A DNA stretch of 19,417 nucleotides from the NCBI RefSeq assembly GCF_031581265.1, contig NZ_JAVLBQ010000047.1, positions 1-19,417 of the forward strand, in the 5' to 3' direction. Positions within the stretch are counted from its first letter, which is position 1; each line of letters begins with the position of its first letter. The position numbers and the translations under genes were made by a program. The stretch comes from Gracilimonas sp031581265. GTDB taxonomy: Bacteria > Bacteroidota > Rhodothermia > Balneolales > Balneolaceae. The notes beneath the pieces were generated by a model. The model did no database searches, was not told where the DNA came from, and worked only from the letters and a program-made list of their open reading frames with translations. Below are positions 1 through 6,751 of this stretch, piece after piece.

Positions 1-1
1 G

Positions 2-97
2 TATGTAAACGACATGGTTTCGGTAATGGAAGATGGAGAAGAGATTTTGTATTTAGGTACCAATAAAGGGTTGTACTCTTACACCTTCGAAGAATAG
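2..97 (+). CDS. C-terminal end of a probable beta-propeller protein (partial)
   Basis: An open frame enters from the left edge and stops at TAG 95-97, giving 31 residues that end in ILYLGTNKGLYSYTFEE. The pattern 'LYLGTNKGLYSY' resembles one blade of a two-component-regulator or YncE-like propeller, where a short strand is followed by GTxxGL and an aromatic strand. The start and most of the protein lie outside the window, so the family is only a suggestion. A good terminator follows 25 bases later, which supports this being a real gene end. Confidence 0.55.
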   Translation, partial: YVNDMVSVMEDGEEILYLGTNKGLYSYTFEE

Positions 98-121
98 CAC
101 TTCAAGTTTATTTAAGTCTTT

Positions 122-156
122 AAACCCCGGCTCTTTACAGAGGATGGGGTTTTTTA
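122..156 (+). terminator. Rho-independent terminator of the left-edge gene
   Basis: AAACCCC (122-128) pairs with GGGGTTT (146-152). A short inner CTCT/AGAG pairing sits in the loop, and a run of six T follows the GGGG. It lies just after the TAG at 95-97. The rest of the gap up to the dps start (157-279) shows no ORF and no clear promoter motif. Confidence 0.8.
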
Positions 157-279
157 TTGATTGATAATTTCAATGGGGTACATCATAAATTCTTTTAAAC
201 ATAGACTTGAGTATTGGAACCTCTGCCCACAGTTATTGTTTAGTTAATTGAATATTCATAAAGAAAATGTATTGTACTT

Positions 280-783
280 ATGGAGATTGAAACACTAAAT
301 GGAGTAAAAGCTATGGAAGTAAATATTGGAATTTCAAAAGAACATCGAGAGAACATTGCAGAAGGCCTGTCAAAAGTGTTGGCAGATTCATACCTGTTGT
401 ATTTAAAAACACACAACTATCACTGGAATGTTACCGGTGAGTTGTTCCATCAGCTGCATGAGCAGTTTGAGGAGCAGTACACAGAATTAGCCGAAGCCAT
501 TGATGAAATTGCCGAACGCATTCGGGCACTTGGATTCAGGGCACCGGGGTCGTTCAAAGAATTCAATGAGATTACCTCAATCAAAGAAGACACTGATAGC
601 CCCAAGGCTATGGAAATGGTTCGGCGCTTAACGCAAGCCAATGAGCAGGTAATTCGTACCGCTCGAGAAGCTTTAGAGCCTGCCAATGCCGCGGACGATG
701 AAGCCACTATTGATTTATTGACCGAGCGATTAACAGTTCACTCCAAAACAGCTTGGATGCTACGCAGTCATTTAGAAGAGTAG
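280..783 (+). CDS. dps: Dps-family ferritin-like DNA-protection protein
   Basis: Dps proteins form 12-subunit cages that oxidise Fe(II), usually with H2O2, and store the ferric core, protecting DNA in stress or stationary phase. The 167 residues fit the usual family length. The ferroxidase signature is intact: H48 in 'THNYHWNVTG', H60, E64, D75 and E79, with the family's 12-4-11-4 spacing and ending in 'AERIRALG'. The acid at position 64 is Glu where the E. coli protein has Asp. A second in-frame ATG at 313 (residue 12) could be the true start, because the first 11 residues are not conserved-looking and neither start has a strong ribosome binding site. The gene lies 83 bases upstream of a CsbD-like gene with no T-rich terminator between them, so the two may share a transcript. 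The family is certain; the exact start is less so. Confidence 0.95.
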   Translation: MEIETLNGVKAMEVNIGISKEHRENIAEGLSKVLADSYLLYLKTHNYHWNVTGELFHQLHEQFEEQYTELAEAIDEIAERIRALGFRAPGSFKEFNEITSIKEDTDSPKAMEMVRRLTQANEQVIRTAREALEPANAADDEATIDLLTERLTVHSKTAWMLRSHLEE

Positions 784-793
784 TTAGTAAAGC

Positions 794-850
794 GTTAATG
801 GTTATTAGTTATCTGTATTTCCCAACAACCAATAACCATTTCCCATTAAC
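794..850 (+). repeat. Imperfect inverted repeat between dps and csbD
   Basis: GTTAATGG (794-801) is the perfect reverse complement of CCATTAAC (843-850). Just inside it, TTATT (802-806) can pair with AATAA (831-835). The gap between dps and csbD is therefore mostly this foldable, AT-rich, repeat-like segment. No T tract follows, so it is not a standard terminator. It may be a processing or stability element, or a dispersed repeat. Confidence 0.45.
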
Positions 851-866
851 CAAAAAAAGAGAGATT

Positions 867-1052
867 ATGAATGATTTAAGCATAAAAGGTAACTGGAACG
901 AAATAAAAGGTAAACTCAAACAGAAGTACTCAGATCTTACTGATGATGATTTGGCTTTCACGGAAGGAAAAGAAGATGAATTACTTGGACGACTTCAGAA
1001 GAAGCTCGGAAAAACAAAAGATGAAGTAAAAAAGATTATCGCTGAAATCTGA
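867..1052 (+). CDS. CsbD-like small stress protein
   Basis: This 61-residue acidic/basic protein begins MNDLSIKGNWNEIKGKLK and contains 'YSDLTDDDLAFTEGKEDELLGRLQKKLGKTKDEV'-type spacing, which is the CsbD fold signature (GNWxxxKGKxKxxxxxLTDDDL, EGKxxEL, GxLQxxxG). CsbD-like proteins are small, general-stress-induced and of unknown biochemistry. I chose the ATG at 867, preceded by a purine-rich AAAGAGAG, rather than the upstream in-frame start at 753. That start lies inside dps and would add residues unrelated to the family. The gene is 83 bases after dps and is closed by a clear terminator. Confidence 0.9.
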   Translation: MNDLSIKGNWNEIKGKLKQKYSDLTDDDLAFTEGKEDELLGRLQKKLGKTKDEVKKIIAEI

Positions 1053-1078
1053 AACGATAAGTCAGTCTTTAATTTTAC

Positions 1079-1104
1079 AAAGGGGGCGAGAGCCCTCTTT
1101 TTTT
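1079..1104 (+). terminator. Rho-independent terminator after csbD-like gene
   Basis: AAAGGGGGC (1079-1087) pairs over nine positions, one of them a G-U, with GCCCTCTTT (1092-1100). The loop is GAGA, a GNRA tetraloop, and a T run follows. It separates the dps/csbD unit from the mscS gene. Confidence 0.9.
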
Positions 1105-1174
1105 ATGGTGATACTAAAAAAATTTATACATCTTAGAACATCGAAATTTATAACATTAAAAAGGGTATTAGAGT

Positions 1175-1993
1175 ATGGAAAATTTTAGCATCGGTTCAGA
1201 ACAAATAATGAACTTTGTGGCCACTTTTGGTCCAAAGTTACTTGCTGCAGTTGCCACTTTAGTCATAGGTCTCTGGATCGTCAAATTAATAGTGAAGGGT
1301 TCCGTAAAAATGCTGAACCGCAGTAGCGTTGACGATGCCTTGGTCTCATTCCTAAAAAGCCTGATTTCAATTCTGTTGAAGGTGATGGTGTACATAACCG
1401 CCTTGGGAATGTTAGGCATTCAGATGACCTCATTTATTGCCGTATTGGGTGCTGCCGGTTTAGCGGTTGGTTTAGCGCTTCAAGGTAGTTTGTCAAACTT
1501 TGCAGGCGGAGTTTTAATTCTCTTCTTCAAGCCCTTTAAAGTAGGGGATTTTATCGAACGTGGAAGTGAATCGGGAACGGTTGAACGAATCGATATTTTA
1601 CATACGGTATTGAGAACACCCAATAATCAACTGGTGGTTATACCTAACGGACAGCTCGCTAATTCTCCGATCACCAATTACACTACCGAGGAAACACGAA
1701 GAGCCGTTTTCCCAATAGGGATCAGCTATGATTCGGATGTAAAAAAGGCCCGGGAAATCATTTTACGTGTTCTGAATGAGGATGAGAGAATACTGGAAGA
1801 TCCGGCACCAATGGTTGTTCTTACTAACCTGGGAGACAGTTCGTTGGATTTGTCGGCACGGGCATGGACAAAAACAGAAAATTATTGGGGATTCTTTTGG
1901 GATAACCTGGAGAAGATAAAAGAAGAATTTGACAAGGACGGAATTGAAATGCCTTTTCCACAACGGGATATACATCTTATTAAAGAAGAGTAA
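1175..1993 (+). CDS. MscS-type small-conductance mechanosensitive channel
   Basis: A heptameric inner-membrane channel that opens under membrane tension and releases solutes after osmotic downshock. The 272 residues match the short E. coli MscS architecture. There are three membrane helices, at about 14-40, 61-82 and 86-120. The Gly/Ala-rich pore helix contains 'GAAGLAVGLALQGSLSNFAGG'-like packing residues (92-112). The beta domain starts near 'PFKVGDFIERG' (120-130), and the mixed C-terminal domain carries the hallmark 'GIEMPFPQRDIH' (256-267). The start at 1175 has AAGGG about 10 bases upstream. The gene is flanked by terminators on both sides, so it is probably transcribed alone. I do not assign a symbol because many MscS paralogues share these features. 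Confidence 0.95.
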   Translation: MENFSIGSEQIMNFVATFGPKLLAAVATLVIGLWIVKLIVKGSVKMLNRSSVDDALVSFLKSLISILLKVMVYITALGMLGIQMTSFIAVLGAAGLAVGLALQGSLSNFAGGVLILFFKPFKVGDFIERGSESGTVERIDILHTVLRTPNNQLVVIPNGQLANSPITNYTTEETRRAVFPIGISYDSDVKKAREIILRVLNEDERILEDPAPMVVLTNLGDSSLDLSARAWTKTENYWGFFWDNLEKIKEEFDKDGIEMPFPQRDIHLIKEE

Positions 1994-2013
1994 AGTGAAG
2001 AAAACCAAGACCA

Positions 2014-2041
2014 AAAGGCGCTGTAGTAGGCGTCTTTTTTT
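2014..2041 (+). terminator. Rho-independent terminator after mscS-like gene
   Basis: AAAGGCGC (2014-2021) pairs with GCGTCTTT (2030-2037), with one G-U pair and an eight-base loop. The stem runs directly into a T7 tract, 20 bases after the stop codon. Confidence 0.85.
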
Positions 2042-2044
2042 ATT

Positions 2045-2071
2045 GATAGGTATCAGAGGCGAGTACCTATC
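2045..2071. repeat. Perfect 8-bp inverted repeat upstream of the DUF349 gene
   Basis: GATAGGTA (2045-2052) and TACCTATC (2064-2071) are perfect reverse complements separated by 11 bases. There is no T tract, and a terminator already ends the upstream gene. The repeat lies about 35 bases upstream of the candidate promoter at 2107-2135, so it could be an operator, but there is no direct support for that. Confidence 0.4.
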
Positions 2072-2106
2072 TAATTGATCTAAAACACTTTGATATCCTT
2101 TCTCTT

Positions 2107-2135
2107 TTGATTGCCAAAGATTGGGTAGATATATT
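2107..2135 (+). promoter_or_regulatory. Candidate sigma-70-like promoter for the DUF349 gene
   Basis: TTGATT (2107-2112) is separated by exactly 17 bases from TATATT (2130-2135), four and five matches to the classical hexamers. The distance to the GTG start is about 70 bases. Bacteroidota housekeeping promoters usually follow a different TTG/TAnnTTTG pattern, so this reading is tentative. Confidence 0.3.
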
Positions 2136-2207
2136 ATCTTAACTGTTCTAAATGAGAAGGCTTCGAGCCGTTAAATATTAAAGAACCACGAGGAAAGGAA
2201 GGTTACT

Positions 2208-4376
2208 GTGGAGAACCTGGAGCAAAACAACACCGATAAGAAAACAGACGAAATTTCTAACGAAGAACAATCCCAAGATTCATCAGATGAGGTTAGTACC
2301 GACGCTGTAGAAAGTGAAGAGTTGAAATCTTCAAACAAATCAGCCGATGAAACTAAAATTGATGAAAGTACAGAGTCAGTCGCTGAAGTTGAATCAACAG
2401 CAGATGTAGAGGATTCCGAACCTGAAGAACAGCAAGAATCAGCGGAAGAAATTGCTAAGGATAGCGAAACTGAGGAAGAAACTTCTGAAAAAGTGGCAGA
2501 GGCGGATATAGAAGAGGATGTTGAGGAACCTGAAACCGAATCGGATGAAGAGGTAGCTGATACTGCCGAAGAAGAAGAGAGTGAAGAGTCTGTTGAAGCA
2601 GAAGAGTCCACAGAAACAACTGAAGAAATTGATGAAGTTACTGACGAAGAGAGCCGTGACGCCGATGATGAACAAACCGAAGAAGATGCGGAATCGTATT
2701 ACGGGGATATTGTTGACCGCGCCAAAGAGTTAGTGGTACAAACCGACTGGGCTTTTGTGACGACCGAACTTGCCAATCTTGCCCAAAATGTAGCCGAAGG
2801 ACCGGAGTCAGCCAGCGACAAAGCCAAACAGCTTATTGACGAATTCCAGGAATTGCGCGATAATTTTGAAGAGAAAAAGCGAAAGCATTACGAAGAACAA
2901 AATCGTAAAAAGGAAGAAAATCTTGCCAAAAAGAAAGAGCTGCTTAAAGAACTTTCAGATATCGTAAGTGAAAAAAAGTGGACTGCTACCAAACAAGTTG
3001 GCAAAATTAAAGGGCAATGGGAAAACATTAAGCTATTACCCAAAGGGGAAGTTGAAGCCTTAGATAAGCGATTTAAGGAACTGATGGATGAATTCGAAGA
3101 TCACAAAGTTGATCGGCTTGTTAAAAAACTTCAGGAAGAAGAAGAAAACCTGGAGCTGAAGCTTTTGCTGTTGGACAAGATGGATGCGCTGGTTAAAAAG
3201 CTGGAAGGAGCAAGCCCAAATTTTGAGGATCTTGAAGATCAGTTTAATAAGCTTATTTCTCAGTGGAGAAAAGTAGGCCGGGTACCATCTGATAAGAATC
3301 AGGATTTATGGGATCGGTTTAACAAGGTGCAGGATACTTTTAATGAAATCAGGTTTAAAGTTGATAAAGAGTATCGCGAGGTTATTGAGAAGGCGCTGAA
3401 GAAAAAGAAGAAACTGATCAAAGAAGCGGAAGCGTTGGTAGATAATGACAACCTTGCCGATGCAGCCCGAAAGGTGAATAAACTGCACCGGGCGTGGAAA
3501 AAAGCCGGCAATCTCCCGCAAAAAGATGAGAACGAAATGTGGGATCTTTTCAAAGCGGCTACTGATAAATTTAATGAGTATAAAGCCGAAAATATTGATG
3601 AGCTTCGCGAAGAAGAAGAAGAGAATCTCGAGAAAAAGTACAATCTCATTGAAAAGGCAAACGAAGTAAAAACCACAGACGACTTCGATAAAGGCCATCA
3701 GGTTATGCAGAGTTTAATGGGCCAATGGAAAAAGATTGGACCTGTTCCCCGAAAAAAATCTTCCAAGATCTGGAAAGAATTTAAGGGAGCTATGGATGAA
3801 TTTTATGATCGACGTCGTGAAGCATTTAAAGGGCAGCGAAAAGATCAGAAAGAAAACCTGGCTAAGAAAGAAGAAATACTTGATAAGCTCAGAGAATTGG
3901 GCAAGCACGATGACCCGATTGTGGCGGTACAGGAAGCCAAGAAACTTCAACAGGAGTTTAAGGATATCGGGTATGTACCCATCAAAATGAAGAATAAAAT
4001 CTGGAAGCAGTACCGTGAAGCTTGTGATGTAATTTATGATCGATATCGTGCAGCAGGTTCAGATTTGGGTCTTGAGAAAAAGCTTGCAAACCAAGGTATT
4101 GAACCGGATGCCAGAAAAGACATTATAAAATACCAGAAAGAGCGCAGTAAGCTGAAGAAAGAGGTTTCAAAGTTAGAAAGTGAAATGATTCAATATCAGG
4201 AAGCTAAAACCTATTTTAAGCCTACAAATCGCGGAAATGCTCTGAAGGACGAGTTGCAAGAAAAAATTGATAAAGCTGAAAAAGCTATAGTACAAAAAGA
4301 AGACCGGCTTCAGGAGCTTAAAAAAGAAATTGACCAGTTAAAGAGGTCGGCTGAAGCTGGTGATGAGGAAGAGTAA
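2208..4376 (+). CDS. DUF349 repeat protein with acidic disordered N-terminus
   Basis: Residues 1 to about 165 are almost entirely Glu, Asp, Ser, Thr and Ala and should be disordered. A helical, highly charged region follows with five DUF349-like repeats near residues 266-299, 348-383, 424-458, 502-536 and 578-613. Each has the form W/F-K-x-x-G-x-V/L-P, then W-x-x-F/Y, then a D/C-F/I-Y/N close, for example 'QWKKIGPVPRKKSSKIW'. Residues 636-714 are a predicted coiled coil. There is no signal peptide or membrane helix, so it should be cytoplasmic. The biochemical role of DUF349 proteins is not well established; I do not assign one. The start is GTG at 2208, preceded by AGGAAAGGAAGG, with no ATG near the N-terminus. 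No convincing terminator follows; 4380-4390 is only T-rich. Confidence 0.9.
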   Translation: MENLEQNNTDKKTDEISNEEQSQDSSDEVSTDAVESEELKSSNKSADETKIDESTESVAEVESTADVEDSEPEEQQESAEEIAKDSETEEETSEKVAEADIEEDVEEPETESDEEVADTAEEEESEESVEAEESTETTEEIDEVTDEESRDADDEQTEEDAESYYGDIVDRAKELVVQTDWAFVTTELANLAQNVAEGPESASDKAKQLIDEFQELRDNFEEKKRKHYEEQNRKKEENLAKKKELLKELSDIVSEKKWTATKQVGKIKGQWENIKLLPKGEVEALDKRFKELMDEFEDHKVDRLVKKLQEEEENLELKLLLLDKMDALVKKLEGASPNFEDLEDQFNKLISQWRKVGRVPSDKNQDLWDRFNKVQDTFNEIRFKVDKEYREVIEKALKKKKKLIKEAEALVDNDNLADAARKVNKLHRAWKKAGNLPQKDENEMWDLFKAATDKFNEYKAENIDELREEEEENLEKKYNLIEKANEVKTTDDFDKGHQVMQSLMGQWKKIGPVPRKKSSKIWKEFKGAMDEFYDRRREAFKGQRKDQKENLAKKEEILDKLRELGKHDDPIVAVQEAKKLQQEFKDIGYVPIKMKNKIWKQYREACDVIYDRYRAAGSDLGLEKKLANQGIEPDARKDIIKYQKERSKLKKEVSKLESEMIQYQEAKTYFKPTNRGNALKDELQEKIDKAEKAIVQKEDRLQELKKEIDQLKRSAEAGDEEE

Positions 4377-4528
4377 ATTCTTTCTTTTTTTTAGCCAATA
4401 TTTTTTTACACTTTTAAGGCTGTTCTTAAGAAGCACACATTTGATATAAACATTTATTTTGATGTTTCTTAAGGTTCGATATTTATGAAAACAGCTCTTA
4501 ATCAGAAAAGAAAAATTAAACAACCATA

Positions 4529-5398
4529 TTGGGTAGAAGTATTGACATAAAGTTTTGGGGCGTAAGAGGGTCTACTCCTTGTGCAAATCCAGAAAATATG
4601 GGCTTTGGGGGTAACACTACCTGTGTGCAAGTTGAATTGCCTGATACAGAAGAGTTACTGGTTTTTGATTGTGGCACGGGGTTGAGGAATTTAGGTAACG
4701 ATATCAACGGGGATAAAAAAGCGTTAAAAGGACGAATCTTCATAACACATCCCCATTGGGATCATCTTCAGGGTTTCCCTTTTTTCAAACCTTTTTATGA
4801 AGGAAGTAATTGGTTTAGAATCTATATGCCGCCACAAGGAGAAATAGGATGCAAAGAAATTTTGCAAGGACATATGTCTAACACCTTTTTTCCGGTTTCT
4901 ATGGATATGCTTGAAGCCGACTTGGATTGCGAAACCATCCCCATCGGGAAGAAAATATTCGAAAACTATTCTATTGAATATATTTGGGCCACCCACACCG
5001 TTCCTACTGCTATTTATAAAGTAACAGCAGGAGAAAAAAGTATTATTTTTTGCCCCGATAATGAACTGAAGTCCGATAAAAGTGAAGAGAATGAATCATT
5101 CTTAAAAGCATTCAGGGAATTTATACATGGAGCTGATCTTCTAATTCATGACGGGCAATATTCACGCGAACAATATAAGCTCAGGAAAAACTGGGGACAT
5201 TCTGCCTGGGAAAATATACTGGATATTGCCATTGAGGAGAATGTTGAGCATTTGGTTATAACTCACCACGATCCTGATAATGATGATGAAGCTCTTTCTG
5301 CTATTGAAAAAGAGGCACAGGGAAAAGCGGCCGGTTCAGTAAGCAATGTAAGTTTGGCAAAAGAAGGGCAGGTACTTACCCTGCCCATAGATGAATAA
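4529..5398 (+). CDS. Metallo-beta-lactamase-fold hydrolase
   Basis: This is a 289-residue soluble enzyme of the metallo-beta-lactamase superfamily, close in pattern to the PhnP / class II phosphodiesterase-like group that begins 'IKFWGVRGSTP'. It keeps the zinc motif THPHWDH (73-79, HxHxDH) and later acidic and histidine positions in 'IHDGQYS' and 'THHDPDND'. The N-terminal 'FWGVRGS' and 'FGGNTTCVQV' blocks are typical of this group. The substrate cannot be read from the sequence. The start must be non-ATG: an in-frame TAA lies at 4517-4519 and the first in-frame ATG falls after the conserved N-terminal strand. TTG at 4529 is therefore the best start, with no visible ribosome binding site. 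The gene converges with a barrel gene that ends 14 bases away. Confidence 0.88.
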   Translation: MGRSIDIKFWGVRGSTPCANPENMGFGGNTTCVQVELPDTEELLVFDCGTGLRNLGNDINGDKKALKGRIFITHPHWDHLQGFPFFKPFYEGSNWFRIYMPPQGEIGCKEILQGHMSNTFFPVSMDMLEADLDCETIPIGKKIFENYSIEYIWATHTVPTAIYKVTAGEKSIIFCPDNELKSDKSEENESFLKAFREFIHGADLLIHDGQYSREQYKLRKNWGHSAWENILDIAIEENVEHLVITHHDPDNDDEALSAIEKEAQGKAAGSVSNVSLAKEGQVLTLPIDE

Positions 5399-5409
5399 TA
5401 CTTTTGCCA
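5355..5409. terminator. Nested inverted repeat at a convergent gene junction
   Basis: An outer stem pairs TGGCAAAAG (5355-5363) with CTTTTGCCA (5401-5409), nine perfect base pairs. Inside it, GGGCAGG (5366-5372) pairs with CCTGCCC (5380-5386), extendable through GGTA/TACC with one bulged C. The structure covers the last codons and the stop of the hydrolase gene and reaches to within a few bases of the stop of the minus-strand barrel gene. It could end transcription from both sides, although neither side has a long T tract. Confidence 0.55.
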
Positions 5410-5412
5410 GGT

Positions 5413-5892
5413 TTAGAAATAGTACCTGATTCCTAAAGCTCCGTTTCCATCAAAATCAGTGCTTGGGGTGAAATTGAAAATCGGGACAGCTTCCACAAAT
5501 AGATCCAGGGGTACTTCAGGAATAATGTAATTCAATCCGACCGGAATACGGAGTCCCAGCCTTGCATCAGGATCAGAAAGAGCAAGTCTGGCTCCAATGC
5601 CATAATAGAACGCAAGTTCTCCTTCTTCCACTTCACTTAGCCAATTGTGAAGCAGGTAATCACCATGAAGGTGTAAAGCATCATTTCGCCCAAACGACCA
5701 AGCCGCCCCAAAAGAAAAAGCTGTACGTTCATTGTTCCATGATTTTACCGAAATACCTGTGGGTTCCCCAAGCATCACTCCAATTCCCAGGTCACCACCC
5801 TCTCCGCGTGCTTGCCCCATGGTGTTCGTGTTATACATCAATAAAAAGGCTGTAGATAAAATTAATGCAGGCAATAGCTTTTTAATAATCAT
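5413..5892 (-). CDS. Small outer-membrane beta-barrel protein
   Basis: The 159-residue product starts MIIKKLLPALILSTAFLLMY, a signal peptide probably cut near residue 28 (GQA). The mature part is made of alternating hydrophobic and polar strands separated by Gly/Asp/Asn turns, for example 'DLGIGVMLGEPTGISVK', 'GIGARLAL' and 'GLRIPVGLNYII'. It ends in GIRYYF, the C-terminal aromatic typical of barrels folded by the Bam complex. The size suggests about eight strands. I do not recognise a specific family or function. It converges with the metallo-hydrolase gene and is read from its own promoter in the 193-base gap 5893-6085, where I see no certain promoter motif. Confidence 0.75.
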   Translation of the reverse strand: MIIKKLLPALILSTAFLLMYNTNTMGQARGEGGDLGIGVMLGEPTGISVKSWNNERTAFSFGAAWSFGRNDALHLHGDYLLHNWLSEVEEGELAFYYGIGARLALSDPDARLGLRIPVGLNYIIPEVPLDLFVEAVPIFNFTPSTDFDGNGALGIRYYF

Positions 5893-6085
5893 AATGTGTG
5901 GTAATAGTTTAGATTTTGAATGGTATAATTAAACTGATATTGAGATAAATTGTTTACTGTGATAATAGGAAAACGAAGTTAATTTAATCGTAAGAATATT
6001 TTATGGGTATGCATCCAACAAGTTGTTATATAATGCAAGAAATTATTCTTAATACATATAATTTCACAAAACAGAATCTAATTTG

Positions 6086-6691
6086 ATGTCGGATAATAAA
6101 CTTATTGTTTTTGTAAAAAATCCTGAACAGGGAAAAGTTAAAACCCGGTTGGCAGCTTCTATTGGAGATGAAGAAGCATTGTCAGTATATAAAAAACTAC
6201 TTGCCCACACCGCTGCTATTGCACAAGAGGTTAACTGTGACCGAGAAGTTTGGTATTCGCGGTTCATCCCTGAAAATGATATGTGGAGGGATGAACATTT
6301 TAACAAAAAAACGCAAGTGGGAGATAACTTGGGGAGCCGAATGTCGAAGGCTTTTGAGAAGACTTTCCAATCCGAACAATACAATAAAGCCATAATAATA
6401 GGCAGTGACTGTGCCGAGTTGACTGCGGAGATTATCCAGGAAGCCTTTAATAAATTGAGCAGCACTGATTTTGTGATTGGTCCGGCGGTAGATGGTGGAT
6501 ATTATTTGTTGGGAATGAAAACATTCCGTCCCAAAGTTTTTGAGGAAATTGAATGGAGTACAGGTTCTGTATTTGAAAGTACGGTTCAAAAAATTAAGGA
6601 AATGGGAGCATCATATGCGGAACTTGAAAAGCTGAACGATGTGGATACCATTGAGGATTGGAAAAAAGTTCAGCGTAAAGAATCATTATAG
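6086..6691 (+). CDS. TIGR04282-type transferase (DUF2064)
   Basis: The 201-residue protein matches the family called 'rSAM/selenodomain-associated transferase 1', a nucleotidyl/glycosyl-transferase-like fold. The matching blocks are 'VFVKNPEQGKVKTRLA' (8-23), 'IIGSDCAEL' (104-112, with the SDC metal-binding-like acid), 'VIGPAVDGGYYLLGM' (130-144) and 'LNDVDTIEDW' near the C-terminus. The reaction is not established for the family; members are found in pathways with unusual radical-SAM or arsenic/glycan chemistry. An in-frame TTG sits just before the ATG, but ATG at 6086 is preferred. No radical-SAM gene lies beside it. A TIGR04283-type glycosyltransferase, the usual partner family, lies at 17233. 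Confidence 0.85.
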   Translation: MSDNKLIVFVKNPEQGKVKTRLAASIGDEEALSVYKKLLAHTAAIAQEVNCDREVWYSRFIPENDMWRDEHFNKKTQVGDNLGSRMSKAFEKTFQSEQYNKAIIIGSDCAELTAEIIQEAFNKLSSTDFVIGPAVDGGYYLLGMKTFRPKVFEEIEWSTGSVFESTVQKIKEMGASYAELEKLNDVDTIEDWKKVQRKESL

Positions 6692-6704
6692 AAACCTATT
6701 TTTG

Positions 6705-6727
6705 TTATCAAAATCTTATCTTGATAA
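6705..6727 (+). terminator. Weak hairpin between the transferase and M28 peptidase genes
   Basis: TTATCAA (6705-6711) and TTGATAA (6721-6727) form a 7-bp AT-rich stem with a nine-base loop, 14 bases after the transferase stop. Only a weak AAAATTT follows, so it would be a poor terminator. It may instead mark the start of the next transcription unit. Confidence 0.3.
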
Positions 6728-6751
6728 AATTTCACAATCTAAATCAACTTC

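Noticed and set aside
753..866. N-terminal extension of the CsbD-like protein starting inside dps
   Set aside because: The added 38 residues come from the dps 3' end and the intergenic dyad in another frame; the family begins at the ATG at 867.
2171..2611. 146-residue minus-strand ORF that is almost pure Ser/Ala/Val/Asp
   Set aside because: It is the antisense shadow of the Glu/Asp/Ser-rich N-terminus of the DUF349 gene; GAA/GAT-type codons read backwards give TTC/TCx codons without stops.
3299..3698. Overlapping minus-strand ORFs of 125 and 130 residues
   Set aside because: Both lie inside the DUF349 gene on the other strand, are rich in Ser, Phe and Leu from reversed Lys/Glu codons, and have no recognisable motif.
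5562..5932. Plus-strand ORFs over the small barrel gene
   Set aside because: The minus-strand frame has a signal peptide and beta-barrel pattern with a terminal aromatic; the plus-strand products have neither a start signal nor a coherent pattern.
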